A stretch of DNA of 39,105 nucleotides from Streptomyces panaciradicis (GCF_023516615.1 NZ_JAMGBF010000151.1:1-39105), one strand, 5' to 3'; shown: positions 7,565 to 16,172, numbered from the stretch's first letter. Program-made: numbers and translations. Notes: generated by a model not told the origin, from the sequence alone.

Positions 7565-9555
7565 CAGGCCGGCCGGCCACGAGCACCGCGCGGACGGTGC
7601 CCCTCGGCAACGGGACCGCCCCCGTGGCGGTGCCCCTGCCCGAGGCGGCGGGCCCGCGAGAGGCCGTCACCCGGCTGCGCGCCCACGGCTGCTGGTATCC
7701 CTCCGCCGACCCCGACGGCGCCGAGGCGGCCTTCATCTGCGACCGCGGAGGCGTCCCCCAGCTGTGGGCCGGCCCGGTCCAGCAGGACGAGGTCCGGCTG
7801 CTCGACGCCTCCCCGGACCCCGTCACGGAGGTCTCCTGGGCACCGGACGGCCGCTGGATCGCCTACACCGCCGCACCCGGCGGCGGCGAGCACACCCGGG
7901 TGCTGTGCGTACGGCCCGACGGCACCGGCCGCCGCATCCTCGCCGGGGCCGACCCGGACACCTCCGCCTACCTCGGCTGCTGGGCGCGCGACGGATCGGC
8001 CGTGGCGGTCACGGTCGCCGTGCCCGCGGTCCGCACGTCGGAGGACGGTCCGCCCGACGGGACCGCGGCCTCCCTCGCCGCGCCCACGCACCGGCCCGGT
8101 GACGGGCTGTCGGCCTATCTGCTCGACCCCGACGGACTGGCGTCCCCGGTCCTGCTGGCCACCGAGGCCGACGCGGCCACCCTGCGGGTGTGCGACCTGA
8201 GCTTCGACGGCTCCCTCGCCCTGCTGCGCCGCGGGCCGCGCGGGCGACGCGAGGCGGTCGTCCGGCGCACGGCCGACGCGGCCACCACCTGCACCATGCC
8301 GGTGGCCGACGGCGATCCGTGGATCGGCCGCTTCTCGCACGACGGGCGGACGCTGTGGCTACGCACCGACGCCGACCGCGAGTTCGCGGCGCTATACGCC
8401 CTCGAACTCGACGCGGACGGCACGCCGCGCGCCGCCACGCCCGCGGCGCACCGCCCGGACAGCGGGCTGGAGCTGCTGTCGATGGCCCAGGACGGCCGTA
8501 CGGCCGTGCTCGTCTGGAACGTGCAGGGCGCGAGCGAACTCGAACTGCTGGAGACGGCCGCGGCACGACCGGCCCCGGACGCCGCCGGGCCGACGCGGCC
8601 GGTGCCCCTGCCGCACGAGGTCGTCACCCGGGCCGTGGCGGCCGGGGCGGGCCGGCTGCTGCTCGCGCTGTCCGGCTCACGACGCCGACCGGGGGTGTGG
8701 TGGGCCTACGAAGGGGTGTCCCTGCTGCGCACCCCGTGGTCCTCCCGCGACGAGGACGCCGTCGCGCCCGGCCGTCCGCCCGTGCGGCCCGTCCCCCTGC
8801 ACCTGAGGGCGAGAGACGGCCTGCCGCTGAGCGGCTGGCACTACAGGGCGCCGGGACGCGCCCAGGGCGAGCCGGCACCCTGTGTGCTCCACCTCCACGG
8901 CGGCCCCGAGGAGCAGGAACGCCCGGTCTTCAACCCCCTGTACCACGAGCTGCTCGGCCGGGGACTGGACGTCTTCGCCCCCGACGTCCGCGGCTCCTCG
9001 GGCCACGGCAGGTCGTTCGTCGACGCGGACCTGGGCACCGGCCGGTTCGCCGCCCTGGACGACGTCGCGGACTGCGCCGCGCACGTCGTCACGGCCGGCC
9101 TCGCCGATCCGACCCGGCTGGCGGTCATGGGGCGCTCCTACGGCGGCTATCTGACCTTCGCCTCGCTCGTGTGGCACCCGGACCTCTTCCGTACCGGGGT
9201 GGCCGTGTGCGGCATGTCCGACCTGCTGACCTTCTTCGCGGGCACCGAGCCGTGGATCGCGGAGTCGGCGGCACACAAGTACGGTCACCCGGTCCGCGAC
9301 CGCGCGCTGCTGCGCTCCCTGTCCCCGATGAGCCGCGTCGGCGCCCTGCGCGTCCCGCTGCTCGCGGTCCACGGCGAGCACGACACCAACGTGCCGCCGG
9401 GGGAGTCGGAGCAGTTCGTCCGGGCGGCGCGAGAGCGCGGGGTCGCGGCCGAACTGCTCACGCTGCGGGACGAGGGCCATGAGTTCCTGCGCGCGGACAA
9501 CCGGCGTCTGTTCCGGCGGACCGCCGCGGACTGGATGCAGCGGCACCTGAGCTGA
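7561..9555 (+). CDS. S9 (prolyl oligopeptidase-type) serine peptidase
   Basis: 664 residues counting from GTG 7561, whose GTGA overlaps the upstream stop; ATG 7537 is an alternative with GGAG only 2 nt away. The N-terminal two thirds form a beta-propeller with TolB/WD-like blades (VTEVSWAPDGRWIAY and LSFDGSLALL). The C-terminal alpha/beta-hydrolase domain carries GRSYGGY (nucleophile Ser526), Asp608 in HGEHDTNVPP and His640 in DEGHEFLR, with the oxyanion HGGP near residue 445. No signal peptide is seen, so it should act in the cytoplasm on short peptides that fit inside the propeller. In the NAGGN systems of Gram-negatives the associated peptidase is of the M42 type; here an S9 enzyme may fill the same slot, turning over or trimming the operon's peptide product. 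Confidence 0.9.
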   Translation: MTGRPATSTARTVPLGNGTAPVAVPLPEAAGPREAVTRLRAHGCWYPSADPDGAEAAFICDRGGVPQLWAGPVQQDEVRLLDASPDPVTEVSWAPDGRWIAYTAAPGGGEHTRVLCVRPDGTGRRILAGADPDTSAYLGCWARDGSAVAVTVAVPAVRTSEDGPPDGTAASLAAPTHRPGDGLSAYLLDPDGLASPVLLATEADAATLRVCDLSFDGSLALLRRGPRGRREAVVRRTADAATTCTMPVADGDPWIGRFSHDGRTLWLRTDADREFAALYALELDADGTPRAATPAAHRPDSGLELLSMAQDGRTAVLVWNVQGASELELLETAAARPAPDAAGPTRPVPLPHEVVTRAVAAGAGRLLLALSGSRRRPGVWWAYEGVSLLRTPWSSRDEDAVAPGRPPVRPVPLHLRARDGLPLSGWHYRAPGRAQGEPAPCVLHLHGGPEEQERPVFNPLYHELLGRGLDVFAPDVRGSSGHGRSFVDADLGTGRFAALDDVADCAAHVVTAGLADPTRLAVMGRSYGGYLTFASLVWHPDLFRTGVAVCGMSDLLTFFAGTEPWIAESAAHKYGHPVRDRALLRSLSPMSRVGALRVPLLAVHGEHDTNVPPGESEQFVRAARERGVAAELLTLRDEGHEFLRADNRRLFRRTAADWMQRHLS

Positions 9556-9573
9556 CCGTGGGTGCCCGCCTGC

Positions 9574-9990
9574 TCAGGGCAGGTACATGCGCAGGGTCAC
9601 GGCGGCTCCCGTGGTCCCCGTGGTGATCGTGAGCCGATCGGTGAGCAGGTGGGCCAGCCACAGTCCCCGGCCACCCGTGCTGTCCAGCTCCGGAGGCGTC
9701 CGGGGAAGCTCGGGCGTGAACCCGGGGCCCGTGTCGGTGATCAGGCACTCCAGTGCGCCGTCGAGGCGCCGCAGCACCAGGCGGCCGCCACCACCGGCGT
9801 GCTCGACGGCGTTGCAGGCGATCTCGTCGACGGCCAGGACGAATTCGCCCAGGCGGCTGCCGTCGAGGCCCTCCTTGGCCGCCGCGCTCTCGACGAGGGC
9901 CCGCAGCAAGGCCAGGCAGTCGGCCGTGAACGACTGCTCCAGCAGGGTCTCGTCCGCGCGCTCGACCGATTCCTCGGAGAAGTTCAGCAT
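9574..9990 (-). CDS. RsbW-like ATP-binding protein (anti-sigma kinase type, HATPase_c)
   Basis: 138 residues with the GHKL fold. The N-box EIACNAVEHA lies at 56-65, the G1 box DTGPGF at 86-91 and the G2 box GGRGLWL at 106-112. Proteins of this size are stand-alone serine kinases that bind either a sigma factor or a STAS antagonist and switch between them. The ATG at 9990 overlaps the stop of the upstream MEDS-STAS gene by 7 nt (ATGCTGA), so the two are translationally coupled, which makes that STAS protein its probable partner. It is convergent with the S9 peptidase gene 18 bp away; no terminator is visible in the gap. Its sigma factor target is unknown; the SigB-type factor at 2720-3559 is a candidate. 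Confidence 0.87.
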   Translation of the reverse strand: MLNFSEESVERADETLLEQSFTADCLALLRALVESAAAKEGLDGSRLGEFVLAVDEIACNAVEHAGGGGRLVLRRLDGALECLITDTGPGFTPELPRTPPELDSTGGRGLWLAHLLTDRLTITTGTTGAAVTLRMYLP

Positions 9991-10871
9991 CCGACCCGCA
10001 CCTCGCTCAGCGTGAGCCGGGGCACGGAGGCCGCGCCGAGTTTGCGGAGGATTCCGGCGTGCAGGACCGAGCAGCGGATCTCGATCCGCTTGTGATCGGT
10101 GGCCAGTTGGACCTGGCGCAACAGGTCGAAGGCGCAGTGGACGCCGAGGAAGTGCAGGTGCGTGAGGTCCAGCAGCATGTGGCCGCGGTCGGCGGTCTGC
10201 GCCAGCCCCTCGGTGAGGGCGGTCCGGAACTGGTCCAGGGTGGTCAGATCGGCGTCGCCGGCGAACCGCACCGCGTCCTCGTCGGGGATCGACAGCAGGA
10301 CCCCCAGGTAGTCGTGGAGGCGGCGGGGGTGGGCGTCGTGCATGGCCTCCACCACCTCGGGGGCGAACCAGCCGCGGTCGTAGGCGCAGACCTCCGTGTA
10401 GGCGCGGCCGTGGAACAGGTGCTCCACATGGGTCTCGCGGTGCACGACCCCCGCGACGTCGGCGTCCATGTCCGGCACCCAGCGCATGTCGATGAACGTG
10501 CGCAGTCCCGTGTACCCCTCGCGCCGGGCCCGCGCGATCTCCTCCTGCAGCCGTGCCGTCTGCCGGTCGACGGTGAAGGCGCGGTCGGGGCGGATCACCT
10601 CCCGCATGCTGCTGAGCACCAGCTGCCCGCGCGCCCTGGCGGCGGACGCCTGCGGGCCGTACGCGTCCAGGCGGGTCAGGACCTCCCGCTGTGGCACGTC
10701 CGGGTCGGCGAGCACCATCACCTTCTCGTGGCGGGCGAGGCCCAGCCAGACGTACGCGGTGAGCACCTGCCAGCGCGACTCTCCGACGCCGTACCCCACG
10801 AAGGCGTGGTCACCGGGCCTGAGCCGCTGCACCGGAACGAGGCCGGCGCAGCCAGTCTGCCTGTCGTGCAT
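9984..10871 (-). CDS. MEDS domain sensor fused to a STAS domain
   Basis: The 295-residue product starts at ATG 10871, chosen for GGAGA at 7 nt; the longer open frame upstream has no site. Residues about 15-175 match the MEDS (DcmR-type sensory) domain: PGDHAFVGYG near the start, EKVMVLADPD, and VDRQTARLQEEIARA, a layout seen in many Streptomyces regulators fused to STAS or ATPase modules. Residues about 190-290 form a STAS domain (LLDLTHLHFLGVHCAFDLL). At the place where SpoIIAA/RsbV proteins have the phosphorylated Ser (D-S-x-G-L), this one reads G-V-H-C, so the switch residue is absent. It is translationally coupled to the RsbW-like gene. It probably binds a ligand and relays this to the ATPase without being phosphorylated; that is inference. 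Confidence 0.82.
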   Translation of the reverse strand: MHDRQTGCAGLVPVQRLRPGDHAFVGYGVGESRWQVLTAYVWLGLARHEKVMVLADPDVPQREVLTRLDAYGPQASAARARGQLVLSSMREVIRPDRAFTVDRQTARLQEEIARARREGYTGLRTFIDMRWVPDMDADVAGVVHRETHVEHLFHGRAYTEVCAYDRGWFAPEVVEAMHDAHPRRLHDYLGVLLSIPDEDAVRFAGDADLTTLDQFRTALTEGLAQTADRGHMLLDLTHLHFLGVHCAFDLLRQVQLATDHKRIEIRCSVLHAGILRKLGAASVPRLTLSEVRVGC

Positions 10872-11037
10872 CGCAGCGTCTCCTCTGGTGGCGGCCCGCT
10901 CTCCGGAGCTGCGTGGCACCACACCGTAGCCGCCCGCGCTGCTCCCACCCCCACCGCGAACACATCTGCATCCCGAAGGGCATCGCCTGCGCACAGCCGC
11001 CCACTTGGTGATCGTTTCCGACCGCCTCGGGCGAGCC

Positions 11038-11343
11038 CTACCGGCCGTCGGGAGCGGGCCGCCGCACCGGGACCAGATCGGCGAGGCCGGAGACGGTGAG
11101 CAGGGGCCGCAGGAGCGCGTCGGCGATCAGCTCGATGCGTTCGGCGCGTGCGAACAGCACGTTGAGACCGGCGCTGTCGAGGTACTCCACGCCGGTCAGA
11201 TCGACGACGACATGCCCGGTCAGGTGATCGAGCGCGTCGGCGAGACGGCGGCTGTTGCTCATGTCGATCTCGCCCGTGGCCGTCAACAGCGCGGTGCCGT
11301 CGGCGGTCCGTCCGGGGGCGAGGGTCAGCGGTGCAGATGTCAC
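11038..11343 (-). CDS. STAS domain anti-sigma factor antagonist
   Basis: 101 residues covering one STAS domain. The strand-helix motif VVVDLTGVEYLDSAGLNVLF contains Ser57 in D-S-A-G-L, the residue phosphorylated by RsbW/SpoIIAB kinases and dephosphorylated by SpoIIE-type phosphatases. Start GTG 11343 overlaps the stop of the giant phosphatase gene by 4 nt (GTGA), so the phosphatase and its likely substrate are made together. The next gene of the cluster begins 166 bp further on. It acts in the cytoplasm by sequestering an anti-sigma kinase when unphosphorylated. Confidence 0.9.
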   Translation of the reverse strand: MTSAPLTLAPGRTADGTALLTATGEIDMSNSRRLADALDHLTGHVVVDLTGVEYLDSAGLNVLFARAERIELIADALLRPLLTVSGLADLVPVRRPAPDGR

Positions 11344-14300
11344 GGGATCCTCGTATGCATCTCGACGCTGGTGCCCGACGGGCCGGGCGTGACGGTCACA
11401 TGGCTGGACAGGGCGTGCATGATGCCGATACCCCGGCCGCGCAGGGAGGAGGGGTCGGGTTCGCCGGTCTTCCAGGTCCCGCTGTCGGCGACGGTCACGT
11501 GCACGCGGTCGGTGAGGATCTCGGCGTTCAGCCGGATGGTCCCGCCCGGGCTGTCGCGATGGGCGTGCTCGACGGCGTTGGCGCAGGCTTCGCCGGTGGC
11601 GATGAGGATGTCCAGGGCGGTGCGCACGGGCAGTTCGCAGCGGGTGAGCCAGTCGCGCAGGGCGCCACGCGTGGTGGCGAGCTGTCCCGACTCCGCGGGA
11701 AAGGCGATCTGCAGGGGCGCCGGGTGGCGGTAGAGCAGCAGGGCCACGTCGTCCTCGTACCCACCCGCGGGAGCCAGTGCGGCCATGACGTGGTCCGCCA
11801 GTTCCGAGGGGGGGAGGTCACGGCCGGTCTGCAGGGCCTCGCCCGCCACCTGGATGCCCTGGTCGAGCACCTGGTGCCGGCGTTCGACGAGGCCGTCCGT
11901 GTACAGCAGCAGGGTGGACCGGGCGGGCAGTTGGCACACGGTGTCGGAGCGCTCGCGGCCGGGACGGACGGCCAGCGGCAGACCTCGGCCGCCTTCGAGC
12001 AGGCGCGTGGTGCCGTCGGGAAGGGCGAGCACGCTCGGCGGGTGCCCGGCACTGGAGTAGGTGAGGGTCCCGGTGTGCGGATCGAGCACTCCGCAGAAGA
12101 CGGTGGTGCAGAAGGCGCCCGGGATGCCGCCGGCGAAGTGGTCGAGCGCCATCAGGGTGCGGGCGGGGCTGGGGTCCTGCAGGAACAACGCACGGCAGGC
12201 ACTGCGCAGTTGGCCCATCACGGCGGCCGCCTCCAGACCGCGCCCGACGCAGTCGCCGACCACGATCCCGGTGCGGTCGTCCGGAAGGGAGATGACGTCG
12301 TACCAGTCCCCGCCGATCTCCAGCGGCGGAGTGGCCGGTTCGTAGCGCGCGGCGAAGCCGGCGGGCAGCTGGGAGGGCCCGAGGATGGCGCGTTGCAGGG
12401 TGAGCGCGGTGTCGCGCTGCTGGTCGATCTGGTGGGTGCGGGCCAGCGCCTGGGCGAGGTGGCCGGCCAGCAGCGCGAGCAGCAGTTCGTCCTGGCCGCT
12501 GAAGCGGCGGGCGGCGCCCAGTTCGATCCACAGGGCCAGGGGGCCGTCGGGGTGCTCCAGCAGGACCCCCGCGCCGGTGCCTTCGCACACGGGGCTGAGC
12601 GGGGGGTGGTGCTGCAGTTTCTCGATGACCTGCTGCCGTGGTGCGGGAAGGTCCTTCCAGGACAGCGGGCCGGTGACGGTCAGCGCGGGGGGTTCGTCCG
12701 CGGGGAAGAGCGCCGTGAGGACGTACTCGGCCTGCCACAGGTGCTGGAACTGGCCCAGAGCCGTCGTCAGCGCCTCGTCCACGCTCGCGGTCTCGGCCAG
12801 GGCCGTGCTGAGGGCGGCCAGGGCGCTCTCGCGCTGGGCGGCGTACCGTTCCGCGGTGATGTCGCGGAAGGTGCCGACGATCATCCGCCGGCCGGTGTCC
12901 GGGTCGTGGGCGTCGTTGAAGGCCGCCCTGACCCACAGGCGGCGCCCGTCGCGGTGGATGAGCGGAAGGGTGTGGTTGCCCCGTCCCTGGCGCAGCAGCT
13001 CGGCGAAGGCGTCGGCCACGGCCCGGCGGGCCTCCGGGTCGGCCGCGGCGTCCGGCCACCAGGGATGCGGCGGCGCGCACGGCAGGATCGCGGAATCGTG
13101 GCCGAGCAGGGTGGTGAACGCGGTGTTGGTCTCCAGCACCACACCGTCCTCGTCCATGACGAGCAGTGCTTCCTGCAGGGAGTCCACCAGGGCGGTGCGC
13201 CAGCGCACGTGGTGGGTGCGCAGGTGGGCGAGTTCCACGTTGGCCCGCACCCGGGCCAGCAACTCCGCCGCGGCGAACGGCTTGACGAGGTAGTCGTCCG
13301 CGCCCGCGGTCAGTCCCTCGATGGCCGCCTCCTGCCCGGCGCGTGCGGACAGCAGCAGGACGGGCACCGAGGCGGTCCTGGTGTCCGAGCGCAGGGCGCG
13401 CACCAGGCTCAGCCCGTCCATCATCGGCATCATCACGTCGCTGACGATCAGGTCGGGCGGGTGGGAGCGGGCGGCGCAGAGCGCCGCCCGGCCGTCGCTG
13501 ACCGCCTCGGTCTCGTAGCCGGCGCCGTCGAGGATGCGGACCAGGTACTCCCGCATGTCGGTGTTGTCGTCGGCGACCAGGACCCGGGCCCGCACCGGTG
13601 CCCCGGAGCCGGAGCCGGACCGTGGGGAGGCGGTGCCGGTGCCGGCCTTGTCGTGCACGCTGGTTCCGGTGTCGGCGGGCAGCCAGCGCAGCGCCTCCTG
13701 CACGAACGGGACGGCCACGGTCGACGCGGCCCGGGTCTGGGACGACGCGCGGACGGCGTCGGCGGGCAGGTGCGCGGAGCCGAAGGGCAACCGCACGGTG
13801 AAGCACGTACCGAGCTCCGGGCCGCTGTCCGCCGTGATGGTGCCGCCGTGCAGGGCGACGAGTTCGCGTACGAGGGCCAGGCCGATGCCGCTGCCCTCGT
13901 GCGAGCGCGCGCGGACACCGCCGACGCGGTGGAAGCGTTCGAACAGCCGGGGCAGTTCGTGGGCGGGGATGCCGACGCCGGTGTCCTGCACGGTGACCAC
14001 CGCCCGGTCGGCCTCCTCGCGGACGGTGACGCGGATCGACCCGTCGAAGGTGAACTTCAGCGCGTTGCTCAGCAGGTTCAGGATCACCTTCTCCCACATG
14101 TCGCGGTCGATGTGGACGGGGCGGTCCAGCGCGGGGCAGTCGACGGTGAGCGTGAGGCCGGCCCGGTCGATGGCGGAGCGGAAGACGCTGGCGAGCTCCG
14201 CGGTCACGGCACCCAGGTCGACCGGCTCGTAGGAGGCCTGCATACGGCCGGCCTCGATGCGGGAGAAGTCCAGGAGGGTGTTGACGAGCTTCCCCAGCCG

Positions 14301-15518
14301 CAGCGCGTTGCGGTGGATCGCCTCCAGTTCCTCCCGGACCCGCGCGGGCGCGTCGGGGAGTTGTTCCTTCAGCTCCTGCACCGGTCCGGAGATCAGCGCG
14401 AGGGGGGTGCGGAACTCGTGGCTGATGTTGGAGAAGAACGTCGTCTTGGCCCGGTCGAGTTCGGCCAGTTCCTCGGCCCGCCGCTGCTGGTCGCGGTAGG
14501 CGCGGGCGGAGCCGATGCCCGCGGCGAGATGTCCGGCGACCAGTTCCAGGAACCCTTGGTAGCCCTCGTCGAGGGCGCGATAGCGGTTGAGGGCGGTGAC
14601 GAGGAAGCCGTGCGGTGAGCCGCCCGGTTGCAGCAGCGGCAGCAGCAGGGCCTGCTGGGGCGGTTCGGGCCAGTCGCCGGTCGGCAGGCCGGCGGCGACG
14701 CCGGCGTCGAGCGGGACCAGCACCGGTGTGCCGTCGGTGAGATCGGCCCACGGCCAGGGGCGCTCCGCCTGCTCGGGCGACAGCAGGGGCGGTGCCGCCG
14801 GGTGCCCCGGCGGGATGCCGCTGGTGCAGCTCAGCCGAGCGCCGTCGTCCCCGAGGAGGTAGGTGAGGGTGAAGGGCAGGTCCGCGAGGTTCCGTTCGAG
14901 CTGACGGCCGAAGAAGGCCAGCGTCTCGCTCTCCGTGCGTACGACGGTGGGATCGGAGCCCAGGTCACGCAGCGTGGCCATCCTGCGCGCCCCGATCACG
15001 CGCTCGGTGTCCTCACTGACCACGCAGAGCAGGCCCACCACAGCGCCGTCGTCGTCGTGCAGGGGGCTGTACGAGAACGTGTGGTAGGTCTCCTCCCGGT
15101 AACCGGAGCGTTCCGGGAACAGCAGCAGGGCCTCGTCCCAGGTGGCCTCGCCCGAGGCGAGGACGCGGTCGACGCGGGGGCGCACGTCGGACCAGATCTC
15201 CGACCACACCTCGCTCGCCGGCCGGCCCAGGGCCCACGGGTATTTGCGTCCCAGCGTGTCGCGGCGGTAGGCGGCGTTGCAGAAGAAGGTGAGGTCGGGA
15301 CCCCACGCCATCCACATGGAGAACCGCGACGACAGCAGGATGCGCACCGCCGTCAGCAGACTCTGCGGCCAGTCCTTGGGCGGGCCCAGAGGAGTGGCCG
15401 CCCAGTCGACGGCCGCGAGGTCGTCGCCGATCTCCGGATCGGCGGCGAAGGCCTCCGTCCAGGTCGCGCTGCTCCGGTCGTCGTCGCTCCGGTCGGTACT
15501 TCTGTCCGCGTGCCCCAC
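11340..15518 (-). CDS. Giant hybrid sensor: PAS-GAF-histidine kinase-receiver-PAS-GAF-SpoIIE phosphatase-HATPase
   Basis: About 1,392 residues from GTG 15518 (AGGGA at 5-6 nt); longer in-frame starts reach 15731 but lack a site. The order, in this numbering, is a PAS-like region 35-180, GAF-like 190-340, and HisKA with SNISHEFRTPL (His367). An HATPase with NLLSNALKF and GSGIGLAL lies at 470-580, then a receiver at 645-765 with ADDN, phospho-acceptor Asp694 and KPF. A second PAS at 775-890 is followed by a GAF-like 895-1030, a PP2C-type SpoIIE phosphatase at about 1058-1265 with GGDWYD and SSAGHPPS, and a C-terminal RsbW-like ATPase at 1274-1389 (EACANAVEHA). There are no membrane segments. 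It should dephosphorylate the STAS protein encoded immediately downstream under control of its own kinase/receiver core. A phosphatase and a possible kinase for the same substrate thus share one chain. Confidence 0.9.
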   Translation of the reverse strand: MGHADRSTDRSDDDRSSATWTEAFAADPEIGDDLAAVDWAATPLGPPKDWPQSLLTAVRILLSSRFSMWMAWGPDLTFFCNAAYRRDTLGRKYPWALGRPASEVWSEIWSDVRPRVDRVLASGEATWDEALLLFPERSGYREETYHTFSYSPLHDDDGAVVGLLCVVSEDTERVIGARRMATLRDLGSDPTVVRTESETLAFFGRQLERNLADLPFTLTYLLGDDGARLSCTSGIPPGHPAAPPLLSPEQAERPWPWADLTDGTPVLVPLDAGVAAGLPTGDWPEPPQQALLLPLLQPGGSPHGFLVTALNRYRALDEGYQGFLELVAGHLAAGIGSARAYRDQQRRAEELAELDRAKTTFFSNISHEFRTPLALISGPVQELKEQLPDAPARVREELEAIHRNALRLGKLVNTLLDFSRIEAGRMQASYEPVDLGAVTAELASVFRSAIDRAGLTLTVDCPALDRPVHIDRDMWEKVILNLLSNALKFTFDGSIRVTVREEADRAVVTVQDTGVGIPAHELPRLFERFHRVGGVRARSHEGSGIGLALVRELVALHGGTITADSGPELGTCFTVRLPFGSAHLPADAVRASSQTRAASTVAVPFVQEALRWLPADTGTSVHDKAGTGTASPRSGSGSGAPVRARVLVADDNTDMREYLVRILDGAGYETEAVSDGRAALCAARSHPPDLIVSDVMMPMMDGLSLVRALRSDTRTASVPVLLLSARAGQEAAIEGLTAGADDYLVKPFAAAELLARVRANVELAHLRTHHVRWRTALVDSLQEALLVMDEDGVVLETNTAFTTLLGHDSAILPCAPPHPWWPDAAADPEARRAVADAFAELLRQGRGNHTLPLIHRDGRRLWVRAAFNDAHDPDTGRRMIVGTFRDITAERYAAQRESALAALSTALAETASVDEALTTALGQFQHLWQAEYVLTALFPADEPPALTVTGPLSWKDLPAPRQQVIEKLQHHPPLSPVCEGTGAGVLLEHPDGPLALWIELGAARRFSGQDELLLALLAGHLAQALARTHQIDQQRDTALTLQRAILGPSQLPAGFAARYEPATPPLEIGGDWYDVISLPDDRTGIVVGDCVGRGLEAAAVMGQLRSACRALFLQDPSPARTLMALDHFAGGIPGAFCTTVFCGVLDPHTGTLTYSSAGHPPSVLALPDGTTRLLEGGRGLPLAVRPGRERSDTVCQLPARSTLLLYTDGLVERRHQVLDQGIQVAGEALQTGRDLPPSELADHVMAALAPAGGYEDDVALLLYRHPAPLQIAFPAESGQLATTRGALRDWLTRCELPVRTALDILIATGEACANAVEHAHRDSPGGTIRLNAEILTDRVHVTVADSGTWKTGEPDPSSLRGRGIGIMHALSSHVTVTPGPSGTSVEMHTRIP

Positions 15519-15730
15519 CCGATCCCTGCTTCTGTCGCTAGAGCCGGCGGAAGGCCGGACGTGCACTGTCCCGGCTTTCCGCGATGTCGGCAGATATTCC
15601 GCCGCGGACTCCGTCACGGATGCAACCACGTGCGTTCGAAGCCTCCCATGAAAAAGAGATGTTTGTTCGAGCGTGGACGGTGCACACGAAGAGCTAACAC
15701 AACCTTTATGCGACGAAGTGGAGACGGACA
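15519..15730. promoter_or_regulatory. Divergent promoter region between the giant phosphatase gene and the GlsB-like gene
   Basis: These 212 bp separate two outward-reading genes and must hold both promoters. Toward the right, GTTT (15662-15665) followed after 14 nt by GGTGCA (15680-15685) is a partial match to the SigB-type pattern GTTT-N14-16-GGGTAT. No other clear elements were found. The individual promoter match is weak, so only the regional assignment is secure. Confidence 0.35.
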
Positions 15731-16009
15731 ATGGGCATCATCGCGTGGATCCTCATCGGCCTGCTGGCCGGCGCCATCGCCAAGGCCCTGATGCCGGGCA
15801 AGGACCCGGGCGGCATCATCATCACCATGCTCATCGGCATCGCGGGCGGTCTGCTGGGCGGCTGGCTCGGCAAGGTGATCTTCGGTGTGGACTCCATCGA
15901 CGGATTCTTCGACCTTTCCACCTGGATCGCAGCCATTGTCGGCTCCCTGATTCTGCTGGCTCTCTACCGCGTCTTCGTGGGCAACCGACACTCGCACCGC
16001 CACGCCTGA
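15731..16009 (+). CDS. GlsB/YeaQ/YmgE-family stress-response membrane protein
   Basis: The 92-residue product starts at ATG 15731 with GTGGAGA about 5 nt upstream. It has three hydrophobic segments: residues 3-20 (IIAWILIGLLAGAIAKALM), 28-50 (Gly-rich, GIAGGLLGGWLG) and 63-82. It ends in a His-rich tail (NRHSHRHA). The GKDPGG turn after the first helix and the Gly-zipper second helix are family hallmarks. These transglycosylase-associated small proteins are induced by general or acid stress in several bacteria; the molecular role is not settled. Divergence from the partner-switching sensor gene suggests shared stress control. Confidence 0.92.
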   Translation: MGIIAWILIGLLAGAIAKALMPGKDPGGIIITMLIGIAGGLLGGWLGKVIFGVDSIDGFFDLSTWIAAIVGSLILLALYRVFVGNRHSHRHA

Positions 16010-16041
16010 CGGCGTCGATGACCTGAGCCTTCGGGCTTCCT

Positions 16042-16086
16042 GGGACGGCTCCCACCCCTGAACGGGGGAGGGAGCCGTCCCCTTTT
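16042..16086 (+). terminator. Intrinsic terminator after the GlsB-like gene
   Basis: A perfect 12-bp stem (GGGACGGCTCCC 16042-16053 with GGGAGCCGTCCC 16070-16081) encloses a further inner stem (CCCCT/GGGG) and is followed by TTTT at 16083-16086. It lies 33 bp after the stop codon. Confidence 0.85.
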
Positions 16087-16172
16087 CGCGTCCTTGTCAC
16101 GGGACGGTCCGGTAATCCGGGCCGGGTGGGGTAAGGGGATTGCGTTCAGCCTGTGTTGAGAAGGAGCCGAGG

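Noticed and set aside
5780..9555. Lasso-peptide or RiPP cluster reading of the AsnB-like gene plus peptidase
   Set aside because: Lasso clusters need a B1/RRE protein and a transglutaminase-like B2 protease; the peptidase here is an S9 propeller enzyme and the amidotransferase keeps a glutaminase Cys2.
11331..14618. 1,095-codon open frame on the plus strand opposite the giant phosphatase gene
   Set aside because: It is a shadow of the high-GC codon bias of the minus-strand gene: no family motifs, Gly/Val/Arg-rich composition, no ribosome binding site.
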